A DNA stretch of 64,000 nucleotides from G963667145 sp963676515 [NCBI: Candidatus Cloacimonadota bacterium] (GCA_963676515.1 OY781061.1:682001-746000); one strand, 5' to 3'. Shown: positions 46,197 to 55,550, numbered from the stretch's first letter. Made by a program: numbers and translations. The notes: generated by a model from the letters alone, not told the origin.

Positions 46197-47063
46197 TTAC
46201 TTGAGCTTCTGCAAAATCTCCACGGCTCCCAGCTGGAAACGACTGAATGCGAACCACTTTTTGCCGAGGTCTTTTAGCGATGCCCCGAAGTGATAAATCT
46301 CCTTTTTGTCGATGATCAAAAATCTGTCGTGGGCGTTTCGGAAGGTTTTTAGCTGAATGGGCGAGTATTGCGAGTTGTATTTTTGCAAGTCGAGCTGTAA
46401 CTTTTTGTCGATTTTTTTGGTGTAGATTTCGATTTTGATATTCTGGCATTTTGCGAAGAGCATCAGCGTGTTTTCGTCGATGTAATTATCGATGAGGGTG
46501 ATGTCGCTGGTGGCGGTGCCGAGTAGGTCGCAGACGAATTTGTAAGCGTCGAAGATTTGCCCATCGAAGAAAATTCCTTGCTTTGGTTTTAGGCTTTTGT
46601 CGTCCAAGGCTCTGAAGATTTGGGTAAAGTTTTTGTCATGCTGGATTTGTTTCTCTTCCATCTTTTCCATTCTCTGGAATAGTCCCGCATTTTGAGAAAG
46701 GAATTTTCGCATAGAGACGAAAGCCCGCATTATTTTGATGTTTACTTGAACCGCTATTTTACTCCTGAGTAAACCGGCTAACATTGATACACCTTGCTCG
46801 GTGAAAACATACGGAAGATGTCCGCCAAGGTGCTTTTTTGAAGGTATCGCAAATTGCGACACCAAAAGGTTTACCTCATCTGCTGTTAATCGGAACATGA
46901 AATCGCTCGGAAATCTTTCGGCGTTTCTTTTGACCTGCTCTCTCAAGCGAATGTTTTCCACGCCGTAGAGCTGGGCGAGGTCTCTGTCGAGGATGACTTG
47001 CATGCCGCGGAGGGTGAGGATTTTGTCTTGGATGTTGAAGTGGCTTGTGGTTAATTCTTTCAT
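46197..47063 (-). CDS. ORF6N-domain protein with C-terminal PLD-like domain (copy 2)
   Basis: This 288-residue paralogue starts at the ATG at 47063, giving MKELTTSHFNIQDKIL as in the sisters. A GTG at 47132 would add 23 residues but lies in the conserved non-coding 5' region. The ORF6N domain carries a distinct variable part (NIRLREQV, LTADEVNLLVSQFAIPSKKH, LRSKIAVQV). It shares RLDNVERKQ-free linker type GLFQRMEKMEEKQIQHDKNF with copies 3 and 4, so its linker and its recognition part have different relationships. The C-terminal domain with HDRFLIID (H245) and FGASLKDLGKKW is conserved. This pattern indicates recombination between paralogues. A regulatory or nucleic-acid-targeting role is inferred only. 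Confidence 0.85.
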   Translation of the reverse strand: MKELTTSHFNIQDKILTLRGMQVILDRDLAQLYGVENIRLREQVKRNAERFPSDFMFRLTADEVNLLVSQFAIPSKKHLGGHLPYVFTEQGVSMLAGLLRSKIAVQVNIKIMRAFVSMRKFLSQNAGLFQRMEKMEEKQIQHDKNFTQIFRALDDKSLKPKQGIFFDGQIFDAYKFVCDLLGTATSDITLIDNYIDENTLMLFAKCQNIKIEIYTKKIDKKLQLDLQKYNSQYSPIQLKTFRNAHDRFLIIDKKEIYHFGASLKDLGKKWFAFSRFQLGAVEILQKLK

Positions 47064-47940
47064 GTTGAGGTCAATTTGGCGTGTTGTTTGGCGGGTGTCA
47101 AGGGAGTTTTGCTCAGAAATGGGGAATTTCACGGGTGATAGTTGATCGCTTTCAGCTGGACACAGTAACCACAGATGAACACGGATGATTGCTGGTCGTA
47201 TGCATTCCCAAGCTGGAGCTTGGGAACGAGGGGAGACACTTACTTATTACTGTGGTTTCTCTTACCAGAGTGGTTTTCATTTTTCTTTTGTAACCAAAGG
47301 AAAAACCGAAACAAAAAGAAAAGTTCCTTTTGGCATAAACTCGCTTATAAGGGCGACGAGAGGAAAGTGAGGCGAACCAACGGAGTAGAGCTCCTTCCGT
47401 GTAATGTCCATAAGCTTTGTGTTATCTGGGGGTGTCGTCTGACGGCGAGTAGATACTGATTTTTTCTTATGCTCAAACTTATGCCAAAAGTGAAGCCCAA
47501 CCAATCCCCAAAGCGTGCTAAGGGAAAAGTTGGCTAACAAATACTTAAAGCAGGAAGCGTGAAATTCGTTGACCGCCCAGAGCTACGCTGACGACGAAGT
47601 GCTATATCACCTATAAAATGACAGATGAGATTCATAGCACGAGGCTGAGTGCGTGCGAGGTCGGTTTAGAATTTAGCTTTCGGCTTTGGTGTTTTGACTG
47701 TATGCTTTGTTTCGTATGCATTCCCAAGCTAGAGCTTGGGAACGAGGGGAGGCTGCCCTTGCCCTGCCCCTTGATAGCATCGTGTGGGAGAATGGATTCC
47801 CGCTTCCGCGGGAATGAGGGGAAGTGTGCGGGAATGAGGGCTGGTGGAGACACAGAGGAGACAGTAACCACGGATGGACACGGATGACTGCTGGTCGTAT
47901 GCCTTCCCAAGCTGGAGCTTGGGAACGAGGACACAACACC
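47064..47940. repeat. Intergenic repeat mosaic E, upstream of ORF6N copy 2
   Basis: This mosaic holds the conserved ORF6N 5' region (47064-47160) and a CAGTAACCACAGATGAACAC piece. TTCCCAAGCT/AGCTTGGGAA-type palindromes lie at 47204-47225, 47721-47742 and 47904-47925. The 164-bp inverted-repeat element lies at 47327-47490. The GCTAACAAATACTTAAAGC piece lies from 47533. ATTCCCGCTTCCGCGGGAAT lies at 47796-47815. No credible gene is present. The part from 47572 onward belongs to the 1,830-bp tandem duplication. Confidence 0.8.
47327..47490. mobile_element. 164-bp element with 12-bp terminal inverted repeats, copy 2
   Basis: CTTTTGGCATAA at 47327-47338 and TTATGCCAAAAG at 47479-47490 are the ends. 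Length equals copy 1 (31497-31660). It is flanked on the left by the same TTTTCTTTTGTAACCAAAGG piece in all copies, so the repeated unit is larger than the inverted-repeat interval. Confidence 0.5.
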
Positions 47941-48807
47941 TTACTTGAGCTTCTGCAAAATTTCCACGGCTCCCAGCTGGAAACGACTAAATGCAAACCA
48001 CTTTTTCCCGAGGTCTTTTAGCGATGCTCCGAAGTGGTAAATCTCCTTTTTGTCGATGATCAGAAATCTGTCATGGGCGTTTCGGAAGATTTTTAGCTGA
48101 ATGGGCAAGTATTGCGAGTTGTATTTTTGCAAGTCGAGCTGTAGCTTTTTGTCGATTTTTTTGGTGTAGATTTCGATTTTGATATTCTGGCATTTTGCGA
48201 AGAGCATCAGCGTGTTTTCGTCGATGTAATTATCGATGAGGGTTATCTCGCTGGTGGCGGTGCCGAGTAGGTCGCAGACGAATTTGTAAGCGTCGAAAAT
48301 TTGCCCATCGAAAAAAATGCCTTGCTTTGGTTTTAGGCTTTTGTCGTCCAAGGCTCTGAAGATTTGGGAAAAGTTTTTGTCATGCTGGATTTGTTTCTCT
48401 TCCATCTTTTCCATTCTCTGGAATAATCCCGCATTTTGGGAGAGGAATTTTCGCATAGAGACGAAAGCGTCGATGATTTTTATGCTGACGATTATAGCCG
48501 TTTTACTTTTTAGTACGGCAGAAAGCATAGACACGCCCTGCTCTGTGAAAGCGTATGGCAAATACCTTGTTCCTCCATGAATTTTTGAGGTGTCAAAATG
48601 GTACCTCAAAATTTCGTTTTCTTCCTTGGATAATCTAAACATAAAGTGGCTTGGAAATCTTTCGGCATTTCTTTTCACAGCTCGATTTAAAGCCTTCGTT
48701 TCCACGCCGTAGAGCTGGGCGAGGTCTCTGTCGAGGATGACCTGCATGCCGCGGAGGGTGAGGATTTTGTCTTGGATGTTGAAGTGGTTTGTGGTTAGCT
48801 CTTTCAT
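47941..48807 (-). CDS. ORF6N-domain protein with C-terminal PLD-like domain (copy 3)
   Basis: This 288-residue protein is identical to copy 4 at 49771-50637. It has the constant N-terminus MKELTTNHFNIQDKIL and an ORF6N domain with the variable part TKALNRAV, LSKEENEILRYHFDTSKIH, then GGTRYLPYAFTEQG and LKSKTAIIVSIKIIDAF. The linker is GLFQRMEKMEEKQIQHDKNF and the constant C-terminal domain carries HDRFLIID (H245). The ATG at 48807 overlaps, as ATGA, the stop of a 71-codon repeat-derived frame (48804-49019). No ribosome-binding site is apparent, so coupling or leaderless initiation would be needed if it is expressed. The gene lies in unit A of the tandem duplication. Confidence 0.86.
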   Translation of the reverse strand: MKELTTNHFNIQDKILTLRGMQVILDRDLAQLYGVETKALNRAVKRNAERFPSHFMFRLSKEENEILRYHFDTSKIHGGTRYLPYAFTEQGVSMLSAVLKSKTAIIVSIKIIDAFVSMRKFLSQNAGLFQRMEKMEEKQIQHDKNFSQIFRALDDKSLKPKQGIFFDGQIFDAYKFVCDLLGTATSEITLIDNYIDENTLMLFAKCQNIKIEIYTKKIDKKLQLDLQKYNSQYLPIQLKIFRNAHDRFLIIDKKEIYHFGASLKDLGKKWFAFSRFQLGAVEILQKLK

Positions 48808-49770
48808 GTTGAGGTCAATTTGGCGTGTTGTTTGGCGGGTATCAAGGGAGTTTTGCCCAGAAATGGGGAATTATACGGTTGATAGTTGATCGCTTTCAGC
48901 TGGACTCCATCTTTTCTTTGAACGCTCAACGAAAAGATATAGGAGAAAAGAAAACCGCTCCGCTTCAATCCGCCAGAGGGTTGCGTGAGGTGTGTGAAGC
49001 TGTCCGTGGTGGAGAGCACCTCCGAGATTTGTTCTTAGCTGTGCATTTTCAATTGCTGGCTTTGCAATGCCAAAGACGACTGACTGTGTCTCTGGCTCTG
49101 CCCGTGAAGCGGAGAGAGTCCCCATCCTACCTAGCAAGTAAGACCGCCCTTCCCTGCCCCTTGGTAGCATCGTGTGAGAGAATGGATTCCCGCTTCCGCG
49201 AGAATGAGGGCTGGTGGGTAGCGATGCGGAGCTGGTGGTGAATAAACATACTGGCTGATGAAGGCACAAGGCGTGCGGTGTGCAGGAATGAGGACTGGTG
49301 GTGTGCTTCCTTGCCTTGCTTCCCTCATCCTCGCGAAAGCGGGGATCTAAGGACGGGGATGGGCTAACAAATACTTAAAGCAGGAAGCGTGAAATTCGTT
49401 TACCGCCCAGAGCTACGCTGACGACGAAGTGCTATATCACCTATAAAATGACAGATGAGATTCATAGCACGAGGCTGAGTGCGTGCGAGGTCGGTTTAGA
49501 ATTTAGCTTTCGGCTTTGGTGTTTTGACTGTATGCTTTGTTTCGTATGCATTCCCAAGCTAGAGCTTGGGAACGAGGGGAGGCTGCCCTTGCCCTGCCCC
49601 TTGATAGCATCGTGTGGGAGAATGGATTCCCGCTTCCGCGGGAATGAGGGGAAGTGTGCGGGAATGAGGGCTGGTGGAGACACAGAGGAGACAGTAACCA
49701 CGGATGGACACGGATGACTGCTGGTCGTATGCCTTCCCAAGCTGGAGCTTGGGAACGAGGACACAACACC
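48808..49770. repeat. Intergenic repeat mosaic F, between ORF6N copies 3 and 4
   Basis: In order this holds the conserved ORF6N 5' region, the TCCATCTTTTCTTTGA block, and a slightly decayed ATTCCCGC palindrome at 49186-49205 (GCGAGAAT right arm). The AATAAACATACTGGCTGATG piece of mosaics A and B follows, then the GCTAACAAATACTTAAAGC piece from 49363. Palindromes follow at 49551-49572 (TTCCCAAGCT type), 49626-49645 (ATTCCCGC type) and 49734-49755 (TTCCCAAGCT type). No credible gene is present. Confidence 0.8.
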
Positions 49771-50637
49771 TTACTTGAGCTTCTGCAAAATTTCCACGGC
49801 TCCCAGCTGGAAACGACTAAATGCAAACCACTTTTTCCCGAGGTCTTTTAGCGATGCTCCGAAGTGGTAAATCTCCTTTTTGTCGATGATCAGAAATCTG
49901 TCATGGGCGTTTCGGAAGATTTTTAGCTGAATGGGCAAGTATTGCGAGTTGTATTTTTGCAAGTCGAGCTGTAGCTTTTTGTCGATTTTTTTGGTGTAGA
50001 TTTCGATTTTGATATTCTGGCATTTTGCGAAGAGCATCAGCGTGTTTTCGTCGATGTAATTATCGATGAGGGTTATCTCGCTGGTGGCGGTGCCGAGTAG
50101 GTCGCAGACGAATTTGTAAGCGTCGAAAATTTGCCCATCGAAAAAAATGCCTTGCTTTGGTTTTAGGCTTTTGTCGTCCAAGGCTCTGAAGATTTGGGAA
50201 AAGTTTTTGTCATGCTGGATTTGTTTCTCTTCCATCTTTTCCATTCTCTGGAATAATCCCGCATTTTGGGAGAGGAATTTTCGCATAGAGACGAAAGCGT
50301 CGATGATTTTTATGCTGACGATTATAGCCGTTTTACTTTTTAGTACGGCAGAAAGCATAGACACGCCCTGCTCTGTGAAAGCGTATGGCAAATACCTTGT
50401 TCCTCCATGAATTTTTGAGGTGTCAAAATGGTACCTCAAAATTTCGTTTTCTTCCTTGGATAATCTAAACATAAAGTGGCTTGGAAATCTTTCGGCATTT
50501 CTTTTCACAGCTCGATTTAAAGCCTTCGTTTCCACGCCGTAGAGCTGGGCGAGGTCTCTGTCGAGGATGACCTGCATGCCGCGGAGGGTGAGGATTTTGT
50601 CTTGGATGTTGAAGTGGTTTGTGGTTAGCTCTTTCAT
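49771..50637 (-). CDS. ORF6N-domain protein with C-terminal PLD-like domain (copy 4, identical to copy 3)
   Basis: This 288-residue product is identical in sequence to that of 47941-48807, with identical flanks, as part of unit B of the 1,830-bp tandem duplication. The ORF6N domain, the linker and the PLD-like C-terminus are as described for copy 3. The duplication doubles the dose of this variant and provides a long homologous tract for further rearrangement. The start at ATG 50637 again overlaps the stop of a 71-codon frame (50634-50849). Confidence 0.86.
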   Translation of the reverse strand: MKELTTNHFNIQDKILTLRGMQVILDRDLAQLYGVETKALNRAVKRNAERFPSHFMFRLSKEENEILRYHFDTSKIHGGTRYLPYAFTEQGVSMLSAVLKSKTAIIVSIKIIDAFVSMRKFLSQNAGLFQRMEKMEEKQIQHDKNFSQIFRALDDKSLKPKQGIFFDGQIFDAYKFVCDLLGTATSEITLIDNYIDENTLMLFAKCQNIKIEIYTKKIDKKLQLDLQKYNSQYLPIQLKIFRNAHDRFLIIDKKEIYHFGASLKDLGKKWFAFSRFQLGAVEILQKLK

Positions 50638-51446
50638 GTTGAGGTCAATTTGGCGTGTTGTTTGGCGGGTATCAAGGGAGTTTTGCCCAGAAATGGGGAA
50701 TTATACGGTTGATAGTTGATCGCTTTCAGCTGGACTCCATCTTTTCTTTGAACGCTCAACGAAAAGATATAGGAGAAAAGAAAACCGCTCCGCTTCAATC
50801 CGCCAGAGGGTTGCGTGAGGTGTGTGAAGCTGTCCGTGGTGGAGAGCACCTCCGAGATTTGTTCTTAGCTGTGCATTTTCAATTGCTGGCTTTGCAATGC
50901 CAAAGACGACTGACTGTGTCTCTGGCTCTGCCCGTGAAGCGGAGAGAGTCCCCATCCTACCTAGCAAGTAAGACCGCCCTTCCCTGCCCCTTGGTAGCAT
51001 CGTGTGAGAGAATGGATTCCCGCTTCCGCGAGAATGAGGGCTGGTGGGTAGCGATGCGGAGCTGGTGGTGAATAAACATACTGGCTGATGAAGGCACAAG
51101 GCGTGCGGTGTGCAGGAATGAGGACTGGTGGTGTGCTTCCTTGCCTTGCTTCCCTCATCCTCGCGAAAGCGGGGATCTAAGGACGGGGATGGGCTAACAA
51201 ATACTTAAAGCAGGAAGCGTGAAATTCGTTTACCGCCCAGAGCTACGCTGACGACGAAGTGCTATATCACCTATAAAATGACAAAATGAGATTCATAGCA
51301 CGAGGCTGAGTGCGTGCGAGGTCGGTTTAGAATTTAGCTTTCGGCTTTGGTATTTTGATTTTACCTTTTGTTACTTTTCGCTTTGGTCAACCAAAGGGAA
51401 AAGTAAGACCCTCCGTCAGGAGAGCAAACTGCAACGACACAACACC
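50638..51446. repeat. Intergenic repeat mosaic G, between ORF6N copies 4 and 5
   Basis: It repeats mosaic F up to 51283, including the decayed ATTCCCGC palindrome at 51016-51035. It then diverges into a TTTAGAATTTAGCTTTCGGC piece and the long hairpin at 51371-51406, identical to that at 44406-44441. The hairpin is followed by AGACCCTCCGTCAGGAGAGC as at the first site. No credible gene is present. Confidence 0.8.
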
Positions 51447-52343
51447 TTACTTGAGTTTCTGCAATATCTCCACGGCTCCCAGCTGGAAACGACTGAATGC
51501 AAACCACTTTTTGCCGAGGTCTTTTAGCGATGCTCCGAAGTGGTAAATTTCCTTTTTGTCGATGATCAGAAATCTGTCATGGGCGTTTCGGAAAATTTTT
51601 AGCTGGATGGGCGAGTATTGCGAGTTGTATTTTTGCAAGTCGAGCTGTAGTTTTTTGTCGATTTTTTTGGTGTAGATTTCGATTTTGATGTTTTGGCATT
51701 TTGCGAAGAGCATCAGCGTATTTTCGTCGATGTAATTATCGATGAGAGTGATGTCGCTGGTGGCGGTGCCGAGTAGGTCGCAGACGAATTTGTAAGCGTC
51801 GAAGATTTGCCCATCGAAGAAAATTCCTTGCTTTGGTTTTAGGCTTTTGTCGTCCAAGGCTCTGAATATTTGGGTAAAGTTTTTGTCCGTCTTAAGTTGA
51901 TGTTCAATTTGCTTTCGTTCGACATTGTCTAGGCGAGTGAAAATTTGGGCATTTTGGGAGAGGAATTTTCGCAAAGAGACGAAAGCGTCGATGATTTTTA
52001 TGCTGACGATTATAGCCGTTTTACTTTTTAGCACGGCAGAAAGCATAGACACGCCTTGCTCTGTGAAAGCGTGTGGCAGAAACTTGCTATGTTTTCCTCT
52101 TTTGTTGTCGCTTTCTCCGTTTAAAATCACAAAATGTGATCTTAAAAACTCAACTTCATCTTTTGCCAACCTAAACATAAAATGACTTGGGAATCTTTCG
52201 GCGTTTCTTTTCACTGCTTGGTTTAGAACTCTCGTTTCCACGCCGTAGAGCTGGGCGAGGTCTCTGTCGAGGATGACCTGCATGCCGCGGAGGGTGAGGA
52301 TTTTGTCTTGGATGTTGAAGTGGTTTGTGGTTAGTTCTTTCAT
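51447..52343 (-). CDS. ORF6N-domain protein with C-terminal PLD-like domain (copy 5)
   Basis: This is the longest copy at 298 residues. It combines parts seen separately in other copies. The segment TRVLNQAVKRNAERFPS and the linker AQIFTRLDNVERKQIEHQL are those of copy 1. LKSKTAIIVSIKIIDAFVS is that of copies 3 and 4. The most variable piece (LAKDEVEFLRSHFVILNGES, then DNKRGKHSKFLPHAF) is unique. The constant C-terminal domain with HDRFLIID (H255) is retained. The mosaic make-up is direct evidence of recombination among the array members. The start is the ATG at 52343, in the same context as the other copies. Its activity is unknown. Confidence 0.86.
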   Translation of the reverse strand: MKELTTNHFNIQDKILTLRGMQVILDRDLAQLYGVETRVLNQAVKRNAERFPSHFMFRLAKDEVEFLRSHFVILNGESDNKRGKHSKFLPHAFTEQGVSMLSAVLKSKTAIIVSIKIIDAFVSLRKFLSQNAQIFTRLDNVERKQIEHQLKTDKNFTQIFRALDDKSLKPKQGIFFDGQIFDAYKFVCDLLGTATSDITLIDNYIDENTLMLFAKCQNIKIEIYTKKIDKKLQLDLQKYNSQYSPIQLKIFRNAHDRFLIIDKKEIYHFGASLKDLGKKWFAFSRFQLGAVEILQKLK

Positions 52344-53159
52344 GTTGAGGTCAATTTGGCGTGTTGTTTGGCGGGTGTCAAGGGAGTTTTGCTCAGAAAT
52401 GGGGAATTATGCGGGTGATAGTTGATCGCTTTCAGCTGGACTCCATCTTTTCTTTGAACGCTCAACGAAAAGATAGAGGAGAAAAGAAAACCGCTCCGCT
52501 TCAATCCGCCAGAGATTTGTTTCTCTTACCAGAGTGGTCTTCATTTTTCTTTTGTAACCAAAGGAAAAACCGAAACAAAAAGAAAAGTTCCTTTTGGCAT
52601 AAACTCGCTTATAAGGGCGACGAGAGGAGAGTGAGGCAAACCAACGGAGTAGAGCTCCTTCCGTGTAATGTCCATAATTCTGTGCTTTGCTTTGGGCTGT
52701 CGTCTGCCGGCGAATAGATACTGGTTTTTTCTTATGCTCAAACTTATGCCAAAAGTGATACCGCCCAGCCCCAGAGAGTGCTAAGGGGAAAGTTGGGCTA
52801 GCAAATACTTAAAGCGGAATGCGTGAAATTCGTTGACCGCCCAGAGCTACGCTGACGACGAAGTGCTATATCTCCGAGAAAAGACAAATGAGATTCATAG
52901 CACGAGGCTGAGTGCGTGCGAGGTCAGTTTAGAATTTAGCTTTCGGCTTTGGTGTTTTGACTGTATGCTTTGTTTCGTATGCATTCCCAAGCTGGAGCTT
53001 GGGAACGAGGAGAAGCTGGAGCTTGGGAACGAGGGGAGAAAGGGGGCTGCCCCTGCCCTACCCCTCTCGTGCATCGTGTGGGAGAATGGATTCCCGCTTC
53101 CGCGGGAATGAGGGGAAGTGTGCGGGAACGAGGAGAAAAAAGAGCGGGAATGAGGGAAT
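52344..53159. repeat. Intergenic repeat mosaic H, upstream of ORF6N copy 5 and at the 3' end of the GLUG gene
   Basis: This mosaic holds the conserved ORF6N 5' region, the TCCATCTTTTCTTTGA block cut short at about 52515, and the 165-bp inverted-repeat element at 52591-52755. The GCTAGCAAATACTTAAAGC piece lies from 52797, a TTCCCAAGCT/AGCTTGGGAA palindrome at 52984-53005 with a partial second copy just after it, and ATTCCCGCTTCCGCGGGAAT at 53090-53109. The mosaic runs right up to the stop codon of the next gene. No credible gene is present. Confidence 0.8.
52591..52755. mobile_element. 165-bp element with 12-bp terminal inverted repeats, copy 3
   Basis: CTTTTGGCATAA at 52591-52602 and TTATGCCAAAAG at 52744-52755 are the ends. 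The interior is diverged from the other two copies around 52675-52700 (TTCTGTGCTTTGCTTTGGGC in place of the others' sequence), while the ends are unchanged. Confidence 0.5.
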
Positions 53160-55550
53160 CTAGGGCGTGCCAGCATCCCAATCATATGTATCTTTTTTCA
53201 AGCTAGGTATCGTATTTACAGAAGTGTTCGGATAACTCCAAGCAGAGGCAGAAAATCCTTTGCTGCTCCAAGTAGTTCCAAATATATTTAATAATTTATT
53301 CTGACTCATACCACTATAATCTGTGGTAGAACTCATATTAAAATAAAGATTCTTAGATTCAGTTTTAAAATGCAGTCCATCATTATCATAAATATAGTTA
53401 TACGGAAAATAATCACCTGAAAGGGCGTAAGCTGCTGAGTTATCAAAAGGTAGTGAAGAATTAGAACTATATCCAGCAGCATATAACCTGTTATGAGTAG
53501 AGTAAGAAGGGTTATGAGCCAAAACCACATTATAAGAACTTGATGCAGCACTATAACGAAAAGGGAATAATCCAGCCACTATTGCATCGTCATACGAATC
53601 TGCTTCCGCATAAAGAACCTGATCACTAGTGCCTTCTCTCAAATATACTATATTATGATTATAATCTCCTGCTATAGCCTTTCCCACCAATCCTCCTACA
53701 TAACTAGGACGTCCCACCATTTTTATTCGAGATATATTTACATAACAGTTCTCTACTACCCCAGCAGAAGTCCCAACTAAACCTCCTACTACATTACTAT
53801 TACCATAAGTATTTAGACCCCCGATATTTTTTATATTTGCCACTCCAAGACGCTCAATCTTAGCATTTGCCTCTATAGCATTAAAAATACCTCCAGATGC
53901 TATTCGTACATCATAAAATTCATTTTTACAAGCAGAAAATTCATGACCGTGCCCATTAAAATTTCCGCTGCAATTATTAAACATATATCCCTTACTAGAA
54001 TATTGGCTTTTATGTTCCCAAATATAATATTCTCCCGAAGATAGTTCCACATCTGTATATAAATGAGCAGTACCCGTTAATGCAGAACCATCTTCCATCT
54101 TTTTCAGCATAACATTTGTGAAGATATAATTCTCTCCATCGCGTTCATAGTCTGTGCAGTGGTCGTGCTCGTAGCCTCTACGGGCAATGAGTCCGTCGCT
54201 GACTCCAACGCTACCCTTGGGCACAGGATATAGGTCGCCAGTGGTGTAAATCCAATCATCTCCCATCAAAAAACCTAAGGTGCTTTCCCAAAAGGTTATT
54301 GTGTCACTTTGGTACTCACTATTAGTAAAAGTGCCGTAGTCACCTGTGAATAAGTTGTCTCCATGATGATCGTCATCATCAACATGGGCAGAATTCAAAT
54401 AAATGTTGTCACCCCAAATAGGGAAAAACTTATGGGAGTAGTCGTCGCCATCGCCATCGTATACACCATCATCATCATAAAGGTCATCGCTAACAGCGAA
54501 GCCGGTCTCGACCCAGCCGTAGTTGTTGCTTGCAGTTCCATTGCAAGTTCCATATATTCTGCCAAAAGAAGCACTTTCGTATTTGCTTATTTTAGTTTGC
54601 ACCTGGAACATATCTAACATCGAGACATTATTCGTGCAAGTCGCACTAGTTTTAATATACCCCACTATCCCCCCAAAGGAAGAAGCAGTTTTGCATGTAA
54701 TAGTGCCGTTGACCACCAGATTTTTGTTTATCGTGCCTGCATTTTGCATGCCGACAACCATACCAGTGTATGTATTACCTGTCAGATGGCAATTTTTGAT
54801 GAGACAGTTGTTGATTAAGCCACCAGACCCCATAATCCCAACCAAAACACCATTGTATGCTCCAGAGGCTGTAACGGTAGCCTTTTCTATGACGAGATTC
54901 TCTACTGTCCCATACAAATTAGAAATTAGTCCTAATCTATCTGAGCCGGTTATGGTGAAGTTAGACAGTTTGTGTCCGTTGCCATTGAGTATGCCATAGA
55001 AAGCCGCTATGGGCTCTATCGTTTCATTGCCGAAGTCTATGTCCGCCATAAGATTGAGAGTCCCGACGAAGCCCGGATCTTTCAGATAGAATTCGTTATT
55101 ATTAGCTATCGCAGCCCAAAACTGAGCTTTAGTGTAAACATTATAGACACTGTCCTCTGGGGAGGTGAAGGTAGCTTGCCCGACTCGCTGGATGGGTACT
55201 CCATAGTCGTTAGCGTCCCTGAGCCACGGTTTTCCTTTGCCGTCATCATCTGGGGTCTCGGTGATGTAGTCTGTCTGAGTCTCATTGAATAGGTCTTCCC
55301 AGAAACTGGCTTTCTGCAGGTTATAGGTGCTTACTTCCTCGCCCGTGGCATCGGTGAGACCTGCTAGGAGCATGCCTCCTGTGGGGAACACTCCCCGAGC
55401 CAGCAGAGGAGCGACATGCTGTGGAGAGCTGGTGTGGCTGCTACTGCTAGCACCAGTTGTAGCGGGCGTCGCTACGGTTGCCCACATTACTTGAGCTCCA
55501 CAGAGAGCTAGGAACAAGAAGAGAGTTTTGTGTCGGAAATATTTTTTCAT
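53160..55550 (-). CDS. Secreted GLUG-motif beta-helix protein
   Basis: I chose the ATG at 55550 (796 residues). An AAGG motif lies eight bases upstream, and the product then begins with a clear signal peptide, MKKYFRHKTLFLFLALCGAQ, cleaved near VMWATVA. A longer frame from 55601 would bury that signal. A Ser/Thr-rich stretch follows, then two beta-helix modules opening with IEPIAAFYGILNGNGHKLSN and with NNCSGNFNGHGHEFSA. Each is followed by GLUG-type repeats (SSFGGIVGYIKTSA, NVVGGLVGTSAGVV, SYVGGLVGKAIAGD). GLUG proteins are exported and often adhesive. The ligand is unknown. The last residues DWDAGTP end directly at repeat mosaic H, so the native 3' end may have been replaced. Confidence 0.82.
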   Translation of the reverse strand: MKKYFRHKTLFLFLALCGAQVMWATVATPATTGASSSSHTSSPQHVAPLLARGVFPTGGMLLAGLTDATGEEVSTYNLQKASFWEDLFNETQTDYITETPDDDGKGKPWLRDANDYGVPIQRVGQATFTSPEDSVYNVYTKAQFWAAIANNNEFYLKDPGFVGTLNLMADIDFGNETIEPIAAFYGILNGNGHKLSNFTITGSDRLGLISNLYGTVENLVIEKATVTASGAYNGVLVGIMGSGGLINNCLIKNCHLTGNTYTGMVVGMQNAGTINKNLVVNGTITCKTASSFGGIVGYIKTSATCTNNVSMLDMFQVQTKISKYESASFGRIYGTCNGTASNNYGWVETGFAVSDDLYDDDGVYDGDGDDYSHKFFPIWGDNIYLNSAHVDDDDHHGDNLFTGDYGTFTNSEYQSDTITFWESTLGFLMGDDWIYTTGDLYPVPKGSVGVSDGLIARRGYEHDHCTDYERDGENYIFTNVMLKKMEDGSALTGTAHLYTDVELSSGEYYIWEHKSQYSSKGYMFNNCSGNFNGHGHEFSACKNEFYDVRIASGGIFNAIEANAKIERLGVANIKNIGGLNTYGNSNVVGGLVGTSAGVVENCYVNISRIKMVGRPSYVGGLVGKAIAGDYNHNIVYLREGTSDQVLYAEADSYDDAIVAGLFPFRYSAASSSYNVVLAHNPSYSTHNRLYAAGYSSNSSLPFDNSAAYALSGDYFPYNYIYDNDGLHFKTESKNLYFNMSSTTDYSGMSQNKLLNIFGTTWSSKGFSASAWSYPNTSVNTIPSLKKDTYDWDAGTP

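Larger units (their letters stand above)
47572..51283. repeat. Tandem duplication of an 1,830-bp unit carrying an ORF6N gene
   Basis: Unit A (47572-49401) and unit B (49402-51231) appear identical base for base in the lines I compared, and encode identical ORF6N proteins. A third partial start of the unit (51232-51283) follows. The boundaries fall in the repeat beginning GCTAACAAATACTTAAAGC. The only difference next to the boundary is G at 47571 against T at 49401 and 51231. This is the expected product of unequal crossover between flanking repeats. A very recent event or an assembly artefact are both possible. Confidence 0.9.

Noticed and set aside
46197-47132. A longer ORF6N copy 2 starting at GTG 47132
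   Set aside because: The extra 23 codons fall in the 5' region that is non-coding in the other four copies; the ATG at 47063 aligns with them.
47572-51283. The duplicated ORF6N unit as a composite transposon
   Set aside because: No transposase, no terminal inverted repeats at the unit ends and no target duplication; unequal crossover between direct repeats explains it.
44637-52343. ORF6N genes as prophage genes
   Set aside because: The domain is common in phages, but no phage structural, lysis or integrase gene is nearby. The context is chromosomal repeats and surface genes.
43580-53159. A diversity-generating retroelement behind the variable ORF6N middle regions
   Set aside because: No reverse transcriptase and no template/variable repeat pair with adenine-biased changes was seen. 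The differences look like block exchange.
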